Program-made: the position numbers and the translations under genes
Shown: piece after piece, positions 54,762-62,117 of the stretch
Layout of the letters: each line of letters opens with the position of its first letter
How positions within the stretch are numbered: position 1 is the first letter of the stretch
NCBI RefSeq assembly: GCF_004136315.1
Contig: NZ_CP029562.1
Coordinates: forward strand, 5,789,501 to 5,853,500
Length of the DNA stretch: 64,000 nt
Source of the DNA: Mesorhizobium sp. Pch-S
GTDB taxonomy: Bacteria > Pseudomonadota > Alphaproteobacteria > Rhizobiales > Rhizobiaceae
Reading direction: 5' to 3'
The notes under the pieces: model-generated
Seen by the model: the letters and a program-made list of their open reading frames with translations, nothing else
Database searches by the model: none
Told to the model about the DNA's origin: nothing

Positions 54762-55081
54762 TGATCATCACTCTCTCACCCCAGCGCCGCGACGATACGC
54801 TTGTCGTGTCCAAAGCAGGCGACATCCTGACGATCAATAGCGAGCAGTTCGATTTCTCGACATTGCCCGATGGCGCAACGATCCCTCACGGGGACATCCC
54901 CTGCGAATGGATCGCTGGATCAGTCGATCGCATTGCCGGCGAGCTGCAAATAGCCTTGATCTTGCCACACGGACCGAACCCTTCTCAGGCGGAGGCATTT
55001 CCCGATCCGATCACAGTGATGAGCGACGGGCCGATTGCTCTGCCGCACGACGAAGAGGAGACAGCCAATGTGGACGCCTGA
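54761..55081 (+). CDS. Phage protein downstream of fibre, unknown
   Basis: 106 residues, ATG overlapping the fibre stop by one base. It begins MIITLSPQRRDDTLVVSKAG. Short genes here are often fibre-assembly chaperones; no motif proves it. Confidence 0.6.
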   Translation: MIITLSPQRRDDTLVVSKAGDILTINSEQFDFSTLPDGATIPHGDIPCEWIAGSVDRIAGELQIALILPHGPNPSQAEAFPDPITVMSDGPIALPHDEEETANVDA

Positions 55082-55352
55082 TCCTTCCATCATCATCACG
55101 GCCGAACAGAAGGCAGCGGCTCTGATCCCGTCGTCGGTTTCGGCTCGACAGTTCAAGCTCCAGCTTCTTGCCGCAGGCCTGCTTGACCAAGTTGAAGCCT
55201 GGATTGCCGCACAGGACCAAGCAGTCCAGATCGCCTATGCGAACAGCGGTACATTCGTCCGTTCCGAGCCGATGATGCAGACCGGCTTTTCCGCGCTCGG
55301 CTTTACGCCTCAACAGATCGATGCGTTCTTCGTCGCGGCATCTCAGCTGTAA
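55068..55352 (+). CDS. Phage protein downstream of fibre, unknown
   Basis: 94 residues from the ATG at 55068, overlapping the previous gene by 14 bases. The pattern ITAEQKAAALIPSSVSARQF and GLLDQVEAWIAAQD is seen in small proteins beside rhizobial tail fibres. Role unknown, possibly fibre assembly. Confidence 0.6.
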   Translation: MWTPDPSIIITAEQKAAALIPSSVSARQFKLQLLAAGLLDQVEAWIAAQDQAVQIAYANSGTFVRSEPMMQTGFSALGFTPQQIDAFFVAASQL

Positions 55353-55400
55353 ACTTCGGCCTTAGCCGCCAACTCCCACGATCCTCCAAGGAAACGCATC

Positions 55401-56252
55401 ATGGACCGAAGCAAGTTCTTCGGGAGCCTCCGCGCGCGCTCGTCAGGCGTGTTCGGGACTTCCCTGTCTCAGCCTCAGGTCGATGGGCTGAAGGTTATAC
55501 TCGATGCCGGCCAGAACGCCGGCCTGCCGCTCCGGCATCTTTCGTATGCCCTCGGCACCGCCTATCACGAGACCGGTGGCAGAATGCAGCCAGTCACCGA
55601 GAACCTGACCTATACGAGCGCCGCCCGCCTTCGTGAGGTCTGGCCCTCTCGCTTCACCAGCACCGCCGCAGCCATCCCCTACGTTCGCAACCCGCAGGGT
55701 CTCGCCAACCGCGTCTATGCCAACCGCATGGGCAACGGTTCGGAAGCATCCGGCGACGGCTGGCGATATCGCGGCCGCGCGCTGCCTCAGCTGACCGGCA
55801 AGGAGAATTACCGGAAGGCGTCAAAGCTGGTCGGCATTGACCTCGTCGCCAATCCGGAAGCGGCAAACGGCAGCGCGATATCGGCTCGCATCCTCATCGA
55901 GGGCATGCGGGCAGGAATGTTCACCGGCAAGAAGCTGTCGGATTTCATTTCTGGCGATCGAGCCGACTATGTCGGGGCCCGGGCAATCATCAACGCTGAT
56001 GTGAAAGCGAACGGTCAGATCATCGCCGGCTATGCCCAAGCGTTCGAAACCGCCCTTCGCCAAGCCGGCTACATCGGTCAGGCACCGAAAACCATCACCA
56101 TCCCGGCAGAGCGGCCCGTCAGCGCGCCTCAGGCCATTCCGGCCACTCCACAGCCCCCAGCGCCTCAACCCTCGCCAGCGGCCACGCCTGAGTCAAAGCG
56201 CAGCCTTCTGACAATCCCGCTCGACATCGTGTTCAACCGCAAAGGAGCCTGA
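55401..56252 (+). CDS. Endolysin, GH19 chitinase/muramidase-like
   Basis: 283 residues. LSYALGTAYHETGGRMQPV carries the catalytic-Glu region, and YANRMGNGSEASGDGWRYRG plus LPQLTGKENYRK are typical of phage GH19-type lysozymes. A Pro-rich tail (about 235-265) leads to a short basic C-terminus. There is no signal peptide, so release should depend on the holin encoded next. Confidence 0.87.
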   Translation: MDRSKFFGSLRARSSGVFGTSLSQPQVDGLKVILDAGQNAGLPLRHLSYALGTAYHETGGRMQPVTENLTYTSAARLREVWPSRFTSTAAAIPYVRNPQGLANRVYANRMGNGSEASGDGWRYRGRALPQLTGKENYRKASKLVGIDLVANPEAANGSAISARILIEGMRAGMFTGKKLSDFISGDRADYVGARAIINADVKANGQIIAGYAQAFETALRQAGYIGQAPKTITIPAERPVSAPQAIPATPQPPAPQPSPAATPESKRSLLTIPLDIVFNRKGA

Positions 56253-56253
56253 C

Positions 56254-56439
56254 ATGGGCCCGTACGTCCGCATTCTCCTCCGCTATGGCGTGGGCGCCGT
56301 CATCGGCTACCAGATAGGGGACCAGCTTTCCAATGACCCGGATGTGGTGACCGTCGCCACGGTCGCGGCCACGGCCGCCGTCGGCGTTGCGACCGAGTTC
56401 GCCTATCACCTGGCGCGCAAGTTTGGCTGGGAGCGCTGA
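56254..56439 (+). CDS. Holin-like small membrane protein
   Basis: 61 residues, behind GGAG. Two hydrophobic stretches (LLRYGVGAVIGYQIG and VATVAATAAVGVATEFAYHL) and a basic C-terminus KFGWER suit a two-span holin. It follows the endolysin directly. Confidence 0.65.
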   Translation: MGPYVRILLRYGVGAVIGYQIGDQLSNDPDVVTVATVAATAAVGVATEFAYHLARKFGWER

Positions 56440-56441
56440 CC

Positions 56442-56684
56442 ATGCTGGCGCTCGTCCTCCAATATTGGCCGGTGATAGCTGGAGCGTTGGCGGCTGCATT
56501 CGCCGGTTGGAAGCTTCGGCAGTCAGGTGTCAACGCAGAACGTGCTCGCCAAGCCAAGGAGAAGGTCGCTGCCGCTGAGGACCGGCTCGAAATGGATCGC
56601 GAGGCAACCGACATCGAGCGGCGCGTCACCGGCATGACCGATGAGGAAGCCCGCAAGGAGGCGACGCGATGGGCAAGGCGTTGA
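56442..56684 (+). CDS. i-spanin (Rz-like)
   Basis: 80 residues: an N-terminal membrane anchor (LVLQYWPVIAGALAAAFAGW) then a charged coiled coil (ERARQAKEKVAAAEDRLEMD). This is the inner-membrane spanin pattern. Its 3' end overlaps the lipoprotein gene out of frame by 16 bases. Confidence 0.7.
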   Translation: MLALVLQYWPVIAGALAAAFAGWKLRQSGVNAERARQAKEKVAAAEDRLEMDREATDIERRVTGMTDEEARKEATRWARR

Positions 56685-56911
56685 GGCTCATCTGTGCAAG
56701 CCTAGCGTGCTTGTCTCTCACGGCGGCCTGTTCGGTGAGAGACAAAGGCCCGCTTCCATCAGATCCGCGCTCGATCTGGTGCGACCACAACTCACCGCGG
56801 CGGGATGCCAGATCGGACACGCCGCGCTCCGAACTCGATGAGATCAACAAGCACAACTTCCAGGGCGCAAAGTGGTGCGGCTGGAAGCCTTCGGAAGGAT
56901 CGGGACATTGA
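56669..56911 (+). CDS. o-spanin (Rz1-like) lipoprotein
   Basis: 80 residues with signal and lipobox LSLTAAC (Cys near residue 21). It overlaps the i-spanin gene out of frame as in Rz/Rz1 pairs, so the two should bridge inner and outer membranes to finish lysis. The tail has further Cys/Trp residues (SIWCDHNSP, KWCGWKP). Confidence 0.7.
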   Translation: MGKALRLICASLACLSLTAACSVRDKGPLPSDPRSIWCDHNSPRRDARSDTPRSELDEINKHNFQGAKWCGWKPSEGSGH

Positions 56912-56925
56912 GCGAGGAAGCCAAC

Positions 56926-57318
56926 ATGCCGAACGTCTCCGAGAAGATCGTGAACAGCGTCATCATCACCATGGCGGCAAGGCTCTCCATGGTGCTTGCA
57001 ATCCCGACACTCACCTTCCTGTTCTGGCTCTACACCGGCTGGCAGGCTGAGAAATTCGACAAGGTCCAGGACCAGGTCGAGCAGACGCAGAAAACCGCAC
57101 AGCAGGCCTCGGACCAATCCATCAGGCTTTCCGAGCGCCTGACAACCGTGGAGACAAAGCAGGCCGAGGCGACGGTCTCGAATGAGAGGTTTCAGAACGC
57201 GACGCTCAACCGGCTGGATAGGGTGCAAGACAGCATCGTCGGGCTGTCCAACACGGTCGCGGCGCTGACTGCCACCCTGCAGGCGATCGTCGAGGATAAG
57301 CGTCGCAGGCCGCCGTAA
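56926..57318 (+). CDS. Membrane-anchored coiled-coil phage protein
   Basis: 130 residues from the ATG at 56926 (AGGA seven bases upstream; TTG at 56908 also possible). One transmembrane span (LSMVLAIPTLTFLFWLYTGW) is followed by a long coiled coil (VEQTQKTAQQASDQSIRLSE). It could be a second holin, an antiholin or a superinfection factor; it ends the lysis operon before the terminator. Confidence 0.65.
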   Translation: MPNVSEKIVNSVIITMAARLSMVLAIPTLTFLFWLYTGWQAEKFDKVQDQVEQTQKTAQQASDQSIRLSERLTTVETKQAEATVSNERFQNATLNRLDRVQDSIVGLSNTVAALTATLQAIVEDKRRRPP

Positions 57319-57397
57319 AGGGTGGTTGCGATTTCGGCTCAATGCAGCTATTGGCGCCCCGCGCTTGGCTGTCAGCGAGCGCTCTCAGGCATCAAAG

Positions 57398-57431
57398 GCC
57401 CGTTCCGGTTCACGCCGGAGCGGGCTTTTTT
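57398..57431 (+). terminator. Rho-independent terminator after the lysis genes
   Basis: GCCCGTTCCGG (57398-57408) pairs with CCGGAGCGGGC (57415-57425) around TTCACG, followed by six T. It ends the late operon, so genes and RNA to the right need their own promoter or read-through. Confidence 0.88.
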
Positions 57432-57445
57432 CTGCGTTTGAAGGC

Positions 57446-57856
57446 ACCTGTATCACGCAGGTACCTGGAAGGTATTGCCATGATGGCAATCCCCCGTGTG
57501 CGCAAACACAAGCGCCGCCCCTAAGGGCGTTCTTGCATTTTTAAGCAAATCGGTTGATCGTATCCGTGGGTGTGGAAACCCGGACCGCGATAAGCAGGAC
57601 ATGATTGGCGTCATGTGCGCTGCTGACGCGCTAAGAGACCTTGGCGGGTCTCGATGCGCATAGGTAACGCCTTGGCGGGCGTTCCAACTCGGCTGAATAT
57701 GGCCGGGGGCGAACGCTATGTCCAGAGCGAAAGCTTAAAATCGTTCGACCTGTCTCGCGGCAGGTTTCCACCCCCCGGCTACTGGCCCGCCGCCAGAGAT
57801 AGGAACGGCACCTGTGGAAAGGTGAGCGTTCCCCGGCTGTGGAAGGCCGGTTCTAC
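57446..57856 (+). ncRNA. Candidate structured RNA: chain of hairpins with repeated identical loops
   Basis: This 410-base stretch between the terminator and the next gene holds about a dozen consecutive hairpins. Three six-base-pair stems of different sequence carry the same loop TTGGCG: ACATGA/TCATGT (57599-57616), GAGACC/GGTCTC (57635-57652) and AACGCC/GGCGTT (57666-57683). Three more share GTGGAA: GGGT/ACCC (57568-57581), CACCT/AGGTG (57809-57824, inside GGAACG/CGTTCC) and CCGGC/GCCGG (57833-57850). GGTTTCCAC (57763-57771) is complementary to nine bases of the first GTGGAA hairpin. The strand is assumed plus. It may be a free RNA or the 5' leader of the gene at 57870. Confidence 0.6.
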
Positions 57857-57869
57857 CGCGAGTGAGACA

Positions 57870-58946
57870 ATGACTTCCTACATCCCTGAGCACTATTACG
57901 GGCTTGTCCCGGGCAGCTACCGTGAGCCAGGTGGCGAGCGATATGGCTTGATCCCATGGCCGGCGCATATGAGGCCGCAACAGCAGCCGAGCTATGCTCC
58001 CCTGCCCGATATCGACCTTCGGCAACTCTTCGGCGAAACGGAAGGTATCGAACTCACCAAGAAGGGTGAGGCCTATGCCGAGGCGGCGAAGACTGACGTG
58101 TTCTTCCTGCGCATTACCCCGAAGGACCGGACCAGCATTGCCTATACGATCGAGAGCCTGATCAACCTCCTCGACGCTATGGAGCCTGATCCCGATCTGG
58201 AGCCAGATCTCGGCAGCGGCGACGACCGTGAAGGAAATGGCGGCGCTGAAGGCGGCGACGAAGATCGTGAACCATCCTTGGGCTGGTCAGCCGATGGTCA
58301 GGTCGGTCAAAACCCCGCTTGGTGCAATTGCTGGGGTGAACTCGAACATGACGATGCGGATGATGAATTCACTCTCGGATGGGAGAAGGGCTCAATGCCC
58401 TATGATCAGACGTATCTGAATATGTTCGGTACCGACGAGGCCGAAGACGTGTCGGAAGATGAAGGGGCCACCACGGGCGACGATGAGTACTCGCTCGGGA
58501 CAACCGAGGAAATAGATCAAGAACGCCGGCAGGATGTGGCTGAAGGCTATTTCATCCCCGACGGAGAACCGTACTTGGGCTGGGCCGAATCGTTCGGCCG
58601 TGGCGTGGTCGGCGAACAGGACTGCCTCGACGATCGCGAACACGAGGATGAACGGGAACAAGATCAGGCGGAGATGGGCATCGCCGATCAGGATGCCCTG
58701 CAAGACCCTGGCATCTGGCCTTCGCACCTACCGACGTTCCCAGGCTGCAAGGGTGCAGTCGATTTCCAAGGCGACGGAGTTCGTGAGGCCAACGCGATGC
58801 TGAAAAAGGCCCGTGCCCAACAAGCAAGGCCGAGCGCGTCACCCAATATCATAAATCTCCGCAACTTCGCGCCCACGGATGACGACATCCTGTCGCTGGA
58901 CATGCTGGCTCACTACCGCGCAGCCCATGGACAACGCCCATGCTGA
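57870..58946 (+). CDS. Acidic repeat protein with E-P-x-L-G-W motifs (phage cargo)
   Basis: 358 residues from the ATG at 57870. The N-terminal 110 residues (YIPEHYYGLVPGSYREPGGE, GEAYAEAAKTDVFFLRITPK) are followed by a very acidic low-complexity region. Four imperfect copies of a short motif occur there: EPSLGW, EFTLGW, EYSLGT and EPYLGW, separated by Asp/Glu-rich stretches. Similar EPSLGW-bearing hypothetical proteins are, as far as I recall, scattered in rhizobial genomes. No function is known. It lies after the terminator with the hairpin RNA in its leader, typical of cargo genes. Confidence 0.7.
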   Translation: MTSYIPEHYYGLVPGSYREPGGERYGLIPWPAHMRPQQQPSYAPLPDIDLRQLFGETEGIELTKKGEAYAEAAKTDVFFLRITPKDRTSIAYTIESLINLLDAMEPDPDLEPDLGSGDDREGNGGAEGGDEDREPSLGWSADGQVGQNPAWCNCWGELEHDDADDEFTLGWEKGSMPYDQTYLNMFGTDEAEDVSEDEGATTGDDEYSLGTTEEIDQERRQDVAEGYFIPDGEPYLGWAESFGRGVVGEQDCLDDREHEDEREQDQAEMGIADQDALQDPGIWPSHLPTFPGCKGAVDFQGDGVREANAMLKKARAQQARPSASPNIINLRNFAPTDDDILSLDMLAHYRAAHGQRPC

Positions 58947-59236
58947 ACCGGCGCACAATCCTCACAGGAGCACCAGCATTGGTTTTGCTACCTGTGCCGT
59001 CTCCAGCGGCTGAGAATGCCGCGCAGCGCGTCCAGCGCCTTTGTAGGGAGCTTTCGGACGCGCTGGACGAATGGACCGGTGGTGACTTCATGGCGGAGGT
59101 CTTTCCCGCCAGCGTGGTCTTGGAAGGGTTCAAGCCCTACGCGTTTGATCAGCGTCGCTATGCTCTCGATCCAACCCGCAGGGTGTTGATCGACTGCGCT
59201 CGACAGTTTCAGGACCTGCGTGAGAGGGACGCATGA
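58940..59236 (+). CDS. Small exported protein with Tat-like signal
   Basis: 98 residues starting MLNRRTILTGAPALVLLPVP, a twin-arginine-like signal with AENAA cleavage region. The mature part has ELSDALDEWTGGD and VLEGFKPYAFD. It overlaps the acidic repeat gene by 7 bases. The other Tat-like gene at 35147 shares a W-x-x-G ... G-x-x-PY-x-F pattern, so they may be distant relatives. Confidence 0.6.
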   Translation: MLNRRTILTGAPALVLLPVPSPAAENAAQRVQRLCRELSDALDEWTGGDFMAEVFPASVVLEGFKPYAFDQRRYALDPTRRVLIDCARQFQDLRERDA

Positions 59237-59307
59237 CCACGTTGGACGTGATGTTCATGGGAACGGTGCTGGCCGGATGGCTGGCGCACTACCTGATCGC
59301 AGGATGA
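59233..59307 (+). CDS. Tiny membrane peptide, 24 residues
   Basis: ATGA overlap with the previous gene; reads MTTLDVMFMGTVLAGWLAHY then LIAG. Single hydrophobic segment. Only the overlap and hydrophobicity support it. Confidence 0.35.
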   Translation: MTTLDVMFMGTVLAGWLAHYLIAG

Positions 59308-59338
59308 TTTGAGCGGCCCGGCTGCTTCGGCGCTGCCG

Positions 59339-59366
59339 AAAACCCTTCAGCTACTTTAAGGTTTTT
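59339..59366 (+). terminator. Probable terminator at the right end of the prophage
   Basis: AAAACC-c-TT pairs with AAGGTTTT around CAGCTACTTT, ending in five T. Two copies of GCCCGGCTGCTTCGG flank it (59316-59330 and 59372-59386), and the second forms a stem with GCCGGGC (59389-59395). Confidence 0.5.
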
Positions 59367-59424
59367 CCCGCGCCCGGCTGCTTCGGTGGCCGGGCTCTCC
59401 TCGGCAAGAACATGCGGTGAACGC

Positions 59425-59458
59425 TTTGCTACGCTTATTGCTACGCTACTTCGTAGCA
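59425..59458. promoter_or_regulatory. Candidate integrase arm-type sites, right end
   Basis: TTTGCTACGC at 59425-59434, ATTGCTACGC at 59437-59446 and an inverted CGTAGCA at 59452-59458. The first is identical to the left-end motif at 30171-30180. Confidence 0.5.
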
Positions 59459-59564
59459 TGATGCAGCACAGAACGGGATTGAACGAGAGTCAATCCCTCT
59501 ATCACATTGAAAAAACAGTATATGTAAGGATTGAGCGGGACGGCAAGGGACTGCTCTAAGCGAA

Positions 59565-59604
59565 TTTCAAGACCGGTGCCTTAAACCGCTCGGCCATCCC
59601 TCCA
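59565..59604. repeat. attR core, 40 bp
   Basis: Identical to 30078-30117. It is the original 5' half of the host tRNA-Ser gene, now without its 3' half. Confidence 0.95.
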
Positions 59605-59657
59605 CTGTCCAGCCTGTAGGGGCAATTGCCTCAGCATGCCGAACCAGTCGAAACCGG

Positions 59658-59686
59658 CTTTAGCGCTTTCCTGTTCCCAGCGTCAA
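59658..59686 (-). promoter_or_regulatory. Stranded host promoter of tRNA-Ser
   Basis: On the complement, TTGACG (59681-59686) and CTAAAG (59658-59663) are separated by 17 bases and point at attR about 50 bases away. This is where the tRNA-Ser promoter would have been before integration; it now reads into the tRNA fragment and the prophage end. Confidence 0.55.
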
Positions 59687-59847
59687 CGGTATCGGCGTCG
59701 TCATCGCGATTGTCAGTGGCGGCAGGGCAATCAAACAATGGCTGAAGTGCCGGCTTTCCACGACCTTTCCACGCAGAGCGCTTGACGCCACAGGTCGATG
59801 CTCGTAGGGCCAAATTCATGAACCCCCGATGAGGAGCGCTTCCATCG

Positions 59848-60534
59848 ATGGAAATCTTCACCGCAGCAGGTTTGTCGGCTCTTCTCCAGGTCATTGCCAT
59901 TGACCTCGTCCTTGCCGGCGACAACGCAATCGTCATTGGCCTTGCTGCGGCCGGACTTCCAAAGGACCAGCGCAAGAAGGCGATCCTCGTCGGCATCGCC
60001 GCAGCCACGGTGCTGCGCATCATTTTCGCCCTGATCACCCAATGGCTGCTCGCAATCGGTCCGATGCTGCTCATCGCCGGTGGCCTGCTGCTTCTGTGGG
60101 TATGCTGGAAGATGTGGCGCGAGCTGAGCGTCACGCACGAGGAAGAACACGAGGCCACCGAGGCCCTCGACGATATCGACAATGGGAAGGCGTCGTCCGG
60201 CCCCGCGCGGAAGACCTTTGCCCAGGCCGCCTGGCAGATCGTCATCGCCGACGTTTCGATGTCGCTGGACAATGTGCTCGCCGTTGCCGGTGCGGCGATG
60301 GAACATCCGACGGTGCTGATCATCGGCCTTGCGCTGTCGATCGCACTGATGGGGTTTGCGGCGTCCTTCGTCGCCCGGCTGCTGCATCGCTATCGCTGGA
60401 TCGCCTATATCGGTCTGCTGATCATCCTCTATGTTGCCGTCAAGATGCTGCTTGACGGTGCAGTCGAGCAGTTCCCCGAACAATTCCAGTTCCTGTCGCC
60501 CTGGTTCGGCAAGGCCGCTGGTGCCGCCCATTGA
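59848..60534 (+). CDS. TerC/YjbE-family integral membrane protein
   Basis: 228 residues with about seven transmembrane spans. AIDLVLAGDNAIVIGLAAAG and IVIADVSMSLDNVLAVAGAA are the paired acidic (D-N) membrane motifs of the TerC family; the acidic residues are thought to bind metal. YjbE-type members export manganese or help metallate exported enzymes. The start follows GAGGAG. I found no yybP-ykoY-type riboswitch in the 240 bases upstream. Confidence 0.87.
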   Translation: MEIFTAAGLSALLQVIAIDLVLAGDNAIVIGLAAAGLPKDQRKKAILVGIAAATVLRIIFALITQWLLAIGPMLLIAGGLLLLWVCWKMWRELSVTHEEEHEATEALDDIDNGKASSGPARKTFAQAAWQIVIADVSMSLDNVLAVAGAAMEHPTVLIIGLALSIALMGFAASFVARLLHRYRWIAYIGLLIILYVAVKMLLDGAVEQFPEQFQFLSPWFGKAAGAAH

Positions 60535-60707
60535 GTGGCGCCTGAGCCAACCCCGGCCAGGTCGCTCGGCTGACGCCGTTTGCTTGACCTTCGAACTGTG
60601 CTATTGCGCCGCTGAATTGAGCGCCGCTTCGGGCGCACCAACAGAAAACCAGAGATTTCCGGGCCGGCCCTTCAAGGGTTTCGGCCCGTGTCCATTGGAA
60701 CGCCACG

Positions 60708-62024
60708 ATGACCGCAGCGCCCCGTATCAGCTTTGTCAGCCTCGGATGCCCGAAGGCACTTGTCGATTCCGAGCGCATCCTGACCCGGTTGCGCGCGGAA
60801 GGTTACGAGATAGCACGCAAGCATGACGGGGCAGACCTCGTCGTGGTCAACACGTGTGGTTTTCTGGATTCCGCGCGGGATGAATCGCTCGATGCCATCG
60901 GCACCGCGCTGAAGGAGAACGGCAAGGTCATCGTCACGGGATGCATGGGCGCGACGCCCGAGCTGATCCGCGAAAAGCATCCGAATGTCTTCGCCATCAC
61001 CGGCCCACAGGCCTATGAAAGCGTGATGGCGGCGGTGCATGAAGCCGCCCCGCCTGCACACGATCCGTTCACCGATCTGGTGCCGCCGCAAGGCGTCAAG
61101 CTGACGCCGCGCCACTACGCCTATCTCAAGATTTCCGAAGGCTGCAACAACCGCTGCACCTTCTGCATCATTCCCGACCTGCGCGGTGACCTCGTCTCGC
61201 GCCCCGCGGCGGATGTGCTGCGCGAAGCCGAAAAACTTGCCGCCGCCGGTGTCAAGGAACTGCTGGTCATCTCGCAGGACACCAGCGCCTATGGCGTCGA
61301 CATCAAATACGCCAGCAGCCCGTGGAAAGATCGCGAGGTCCGCGCCAAGTTCCTCGACCTGTCGCAGGAATTGGGTGAACTCGGCGTCTGGGTGCGCATG
61401 CACTACGTCTACCCCTATCCGCATGTCGCGGACGTCATCCCGCTGATGGCCGAGGGCAAGATCCTGCCCTATCTCGACATTCCCTTCCAGCACGCCTCGC
61501 CGCAGGTCCTGAAGAACATGCGCCGGCCCGCCCATGGCGAAAAGACGCTGGATCGCATCCGTTCGTGGCGCGAAGCCTGCCCGGATCTAGCCATCCGCTC
61601 GACCTTCATTGTCGGATTCCCCGGCGAGACCGAGGAAGATTTCGAAATGCTGCTCGACTGGCTGGACGAAGCTAGGATCGACCGCGCCGGCTGCTTCAAA
61701 TACGAGCCGGTGAAGGGCGCGCGCTCCAACGATCTCGGCCTCGAGCAGGTCCCGGACGACGTCAAGGAGGCGCGCTGGCACCGCTTCATGCAGCGCCAGC
61801 AGAAGATCTCCGCCGCACAGCTGCAGAAGAAGGTCGGCAAGCGCCTGCCCGTCATCATCGATGAAGCGAACGGCGCGGTCGCCAAGGGCCGTACCAGATA
61901 TGATGCTCCGGAGATCGATGGTTCGGTGCACATCCAGTCGCGCCGGCCGCTCCGTGTCGGCGACATCGTCACCGTCAAGGTCGACCGGGCCGATGCCTAC
62001 GACCTGCACGGCATGGCTGTCTGA
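60708..62024 (+). CDS. rimO: Ribosomal protein S12 methylthiotransferase
   Basis: 438 residues of the MiaB/RimO radical-SAM family. The N-terminal UPF0004 domain holds three Cys ([32 protein letters not shown]); [13 protein letters not shown] is the radical-SAM CxxxCxxC cluster; the C-terminal TRAM domain follows. SLGCPKNxVDSE-type N-terminus marks RimO rather than MiaB. It methylthiolates Asp of ribosomal protein S12. Confidence 0.94.
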   Translation: MTAAPRISFVSLGCPKALVDSERILTRLRAEGYEIARKHDGADLVVVNTCGFLDSARDESLDAIGTALKENGKVIVTGCMGATPELIREKHPNVFAITGPQAYESVMAAVHEAAPPAHDPFTDLVPPQGVKLTPRHYAYLKISEGCNNRCTFCIIPDLRGDLVSRPAADVLREAEKLAAAGVKELLVISQDTSAYGVDIKYASSPWKDREVRAKFLDLSQELGELGVWVRMHYVYPYPHVADVIPLMAEGKILPYLDIPFQHASPQVLKNMRRPAHGEKTLDRIRSWREACPDLAIRSTFIVGFPGETEEDFEMLLDWLDEARIDRAGCFKYEPVKGARSNDLGLEQVPDDVKEARWHRFMQRQQKISAAQLQKKVGKRLPVIIDEANGAVAKGRTRYDAPEIDGSVHIQSRRPLRVGDIVTVKVDRADAYDLHGMAV

Positions 62025-62073
62025 TCCACCGGTCGGGCTGCCCAGAACGCAGCCGGTCAGCTGAACCAAAAAA

Positions 62074-62095
62074 GGGCGCCGCAAGGCGCCCTTTT
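62074..62095. terminator. Bidirectional terminator between rimO and the BMP gene
   Basis: GGGCGCC (62074-62080), GCAA loop, GGCGCCC (62085-62091), with A-run before and TTTT after, between convergent genes. Confidence 0.9.
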
Positions 62096-62117
62096 CCATT
62101 TGCGGCTTGCCGCGCGC

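Larger units (their letters stand above)
30078..59604. mobile_element. Temperate siphovirus-type prophage, 29.5 kb
   Basis: The element is bounded by a perfect 40-bp repeat (30078-30117 and 59565-59604) derived from tRNA-Ser. It carries integrase, control, replication, HNH, terminase, HK97-type protease-capsid, connectors, siphovirus tail and lysis genes in canonical order, nearly all on the plus strand. The tape measure is short (649 codons), predicting a short non-contractile tail. Its portal gene is frameshifted as read, and no CI-type repressor is recognised. Confidence 0.95.

Noticed and set aside
59605..59847. Manganese (yybP-ykoY) riboswitch upstream of the TerC gene
   Set aside because: The conserved core of that riboswitch is not recognisable in this leader.
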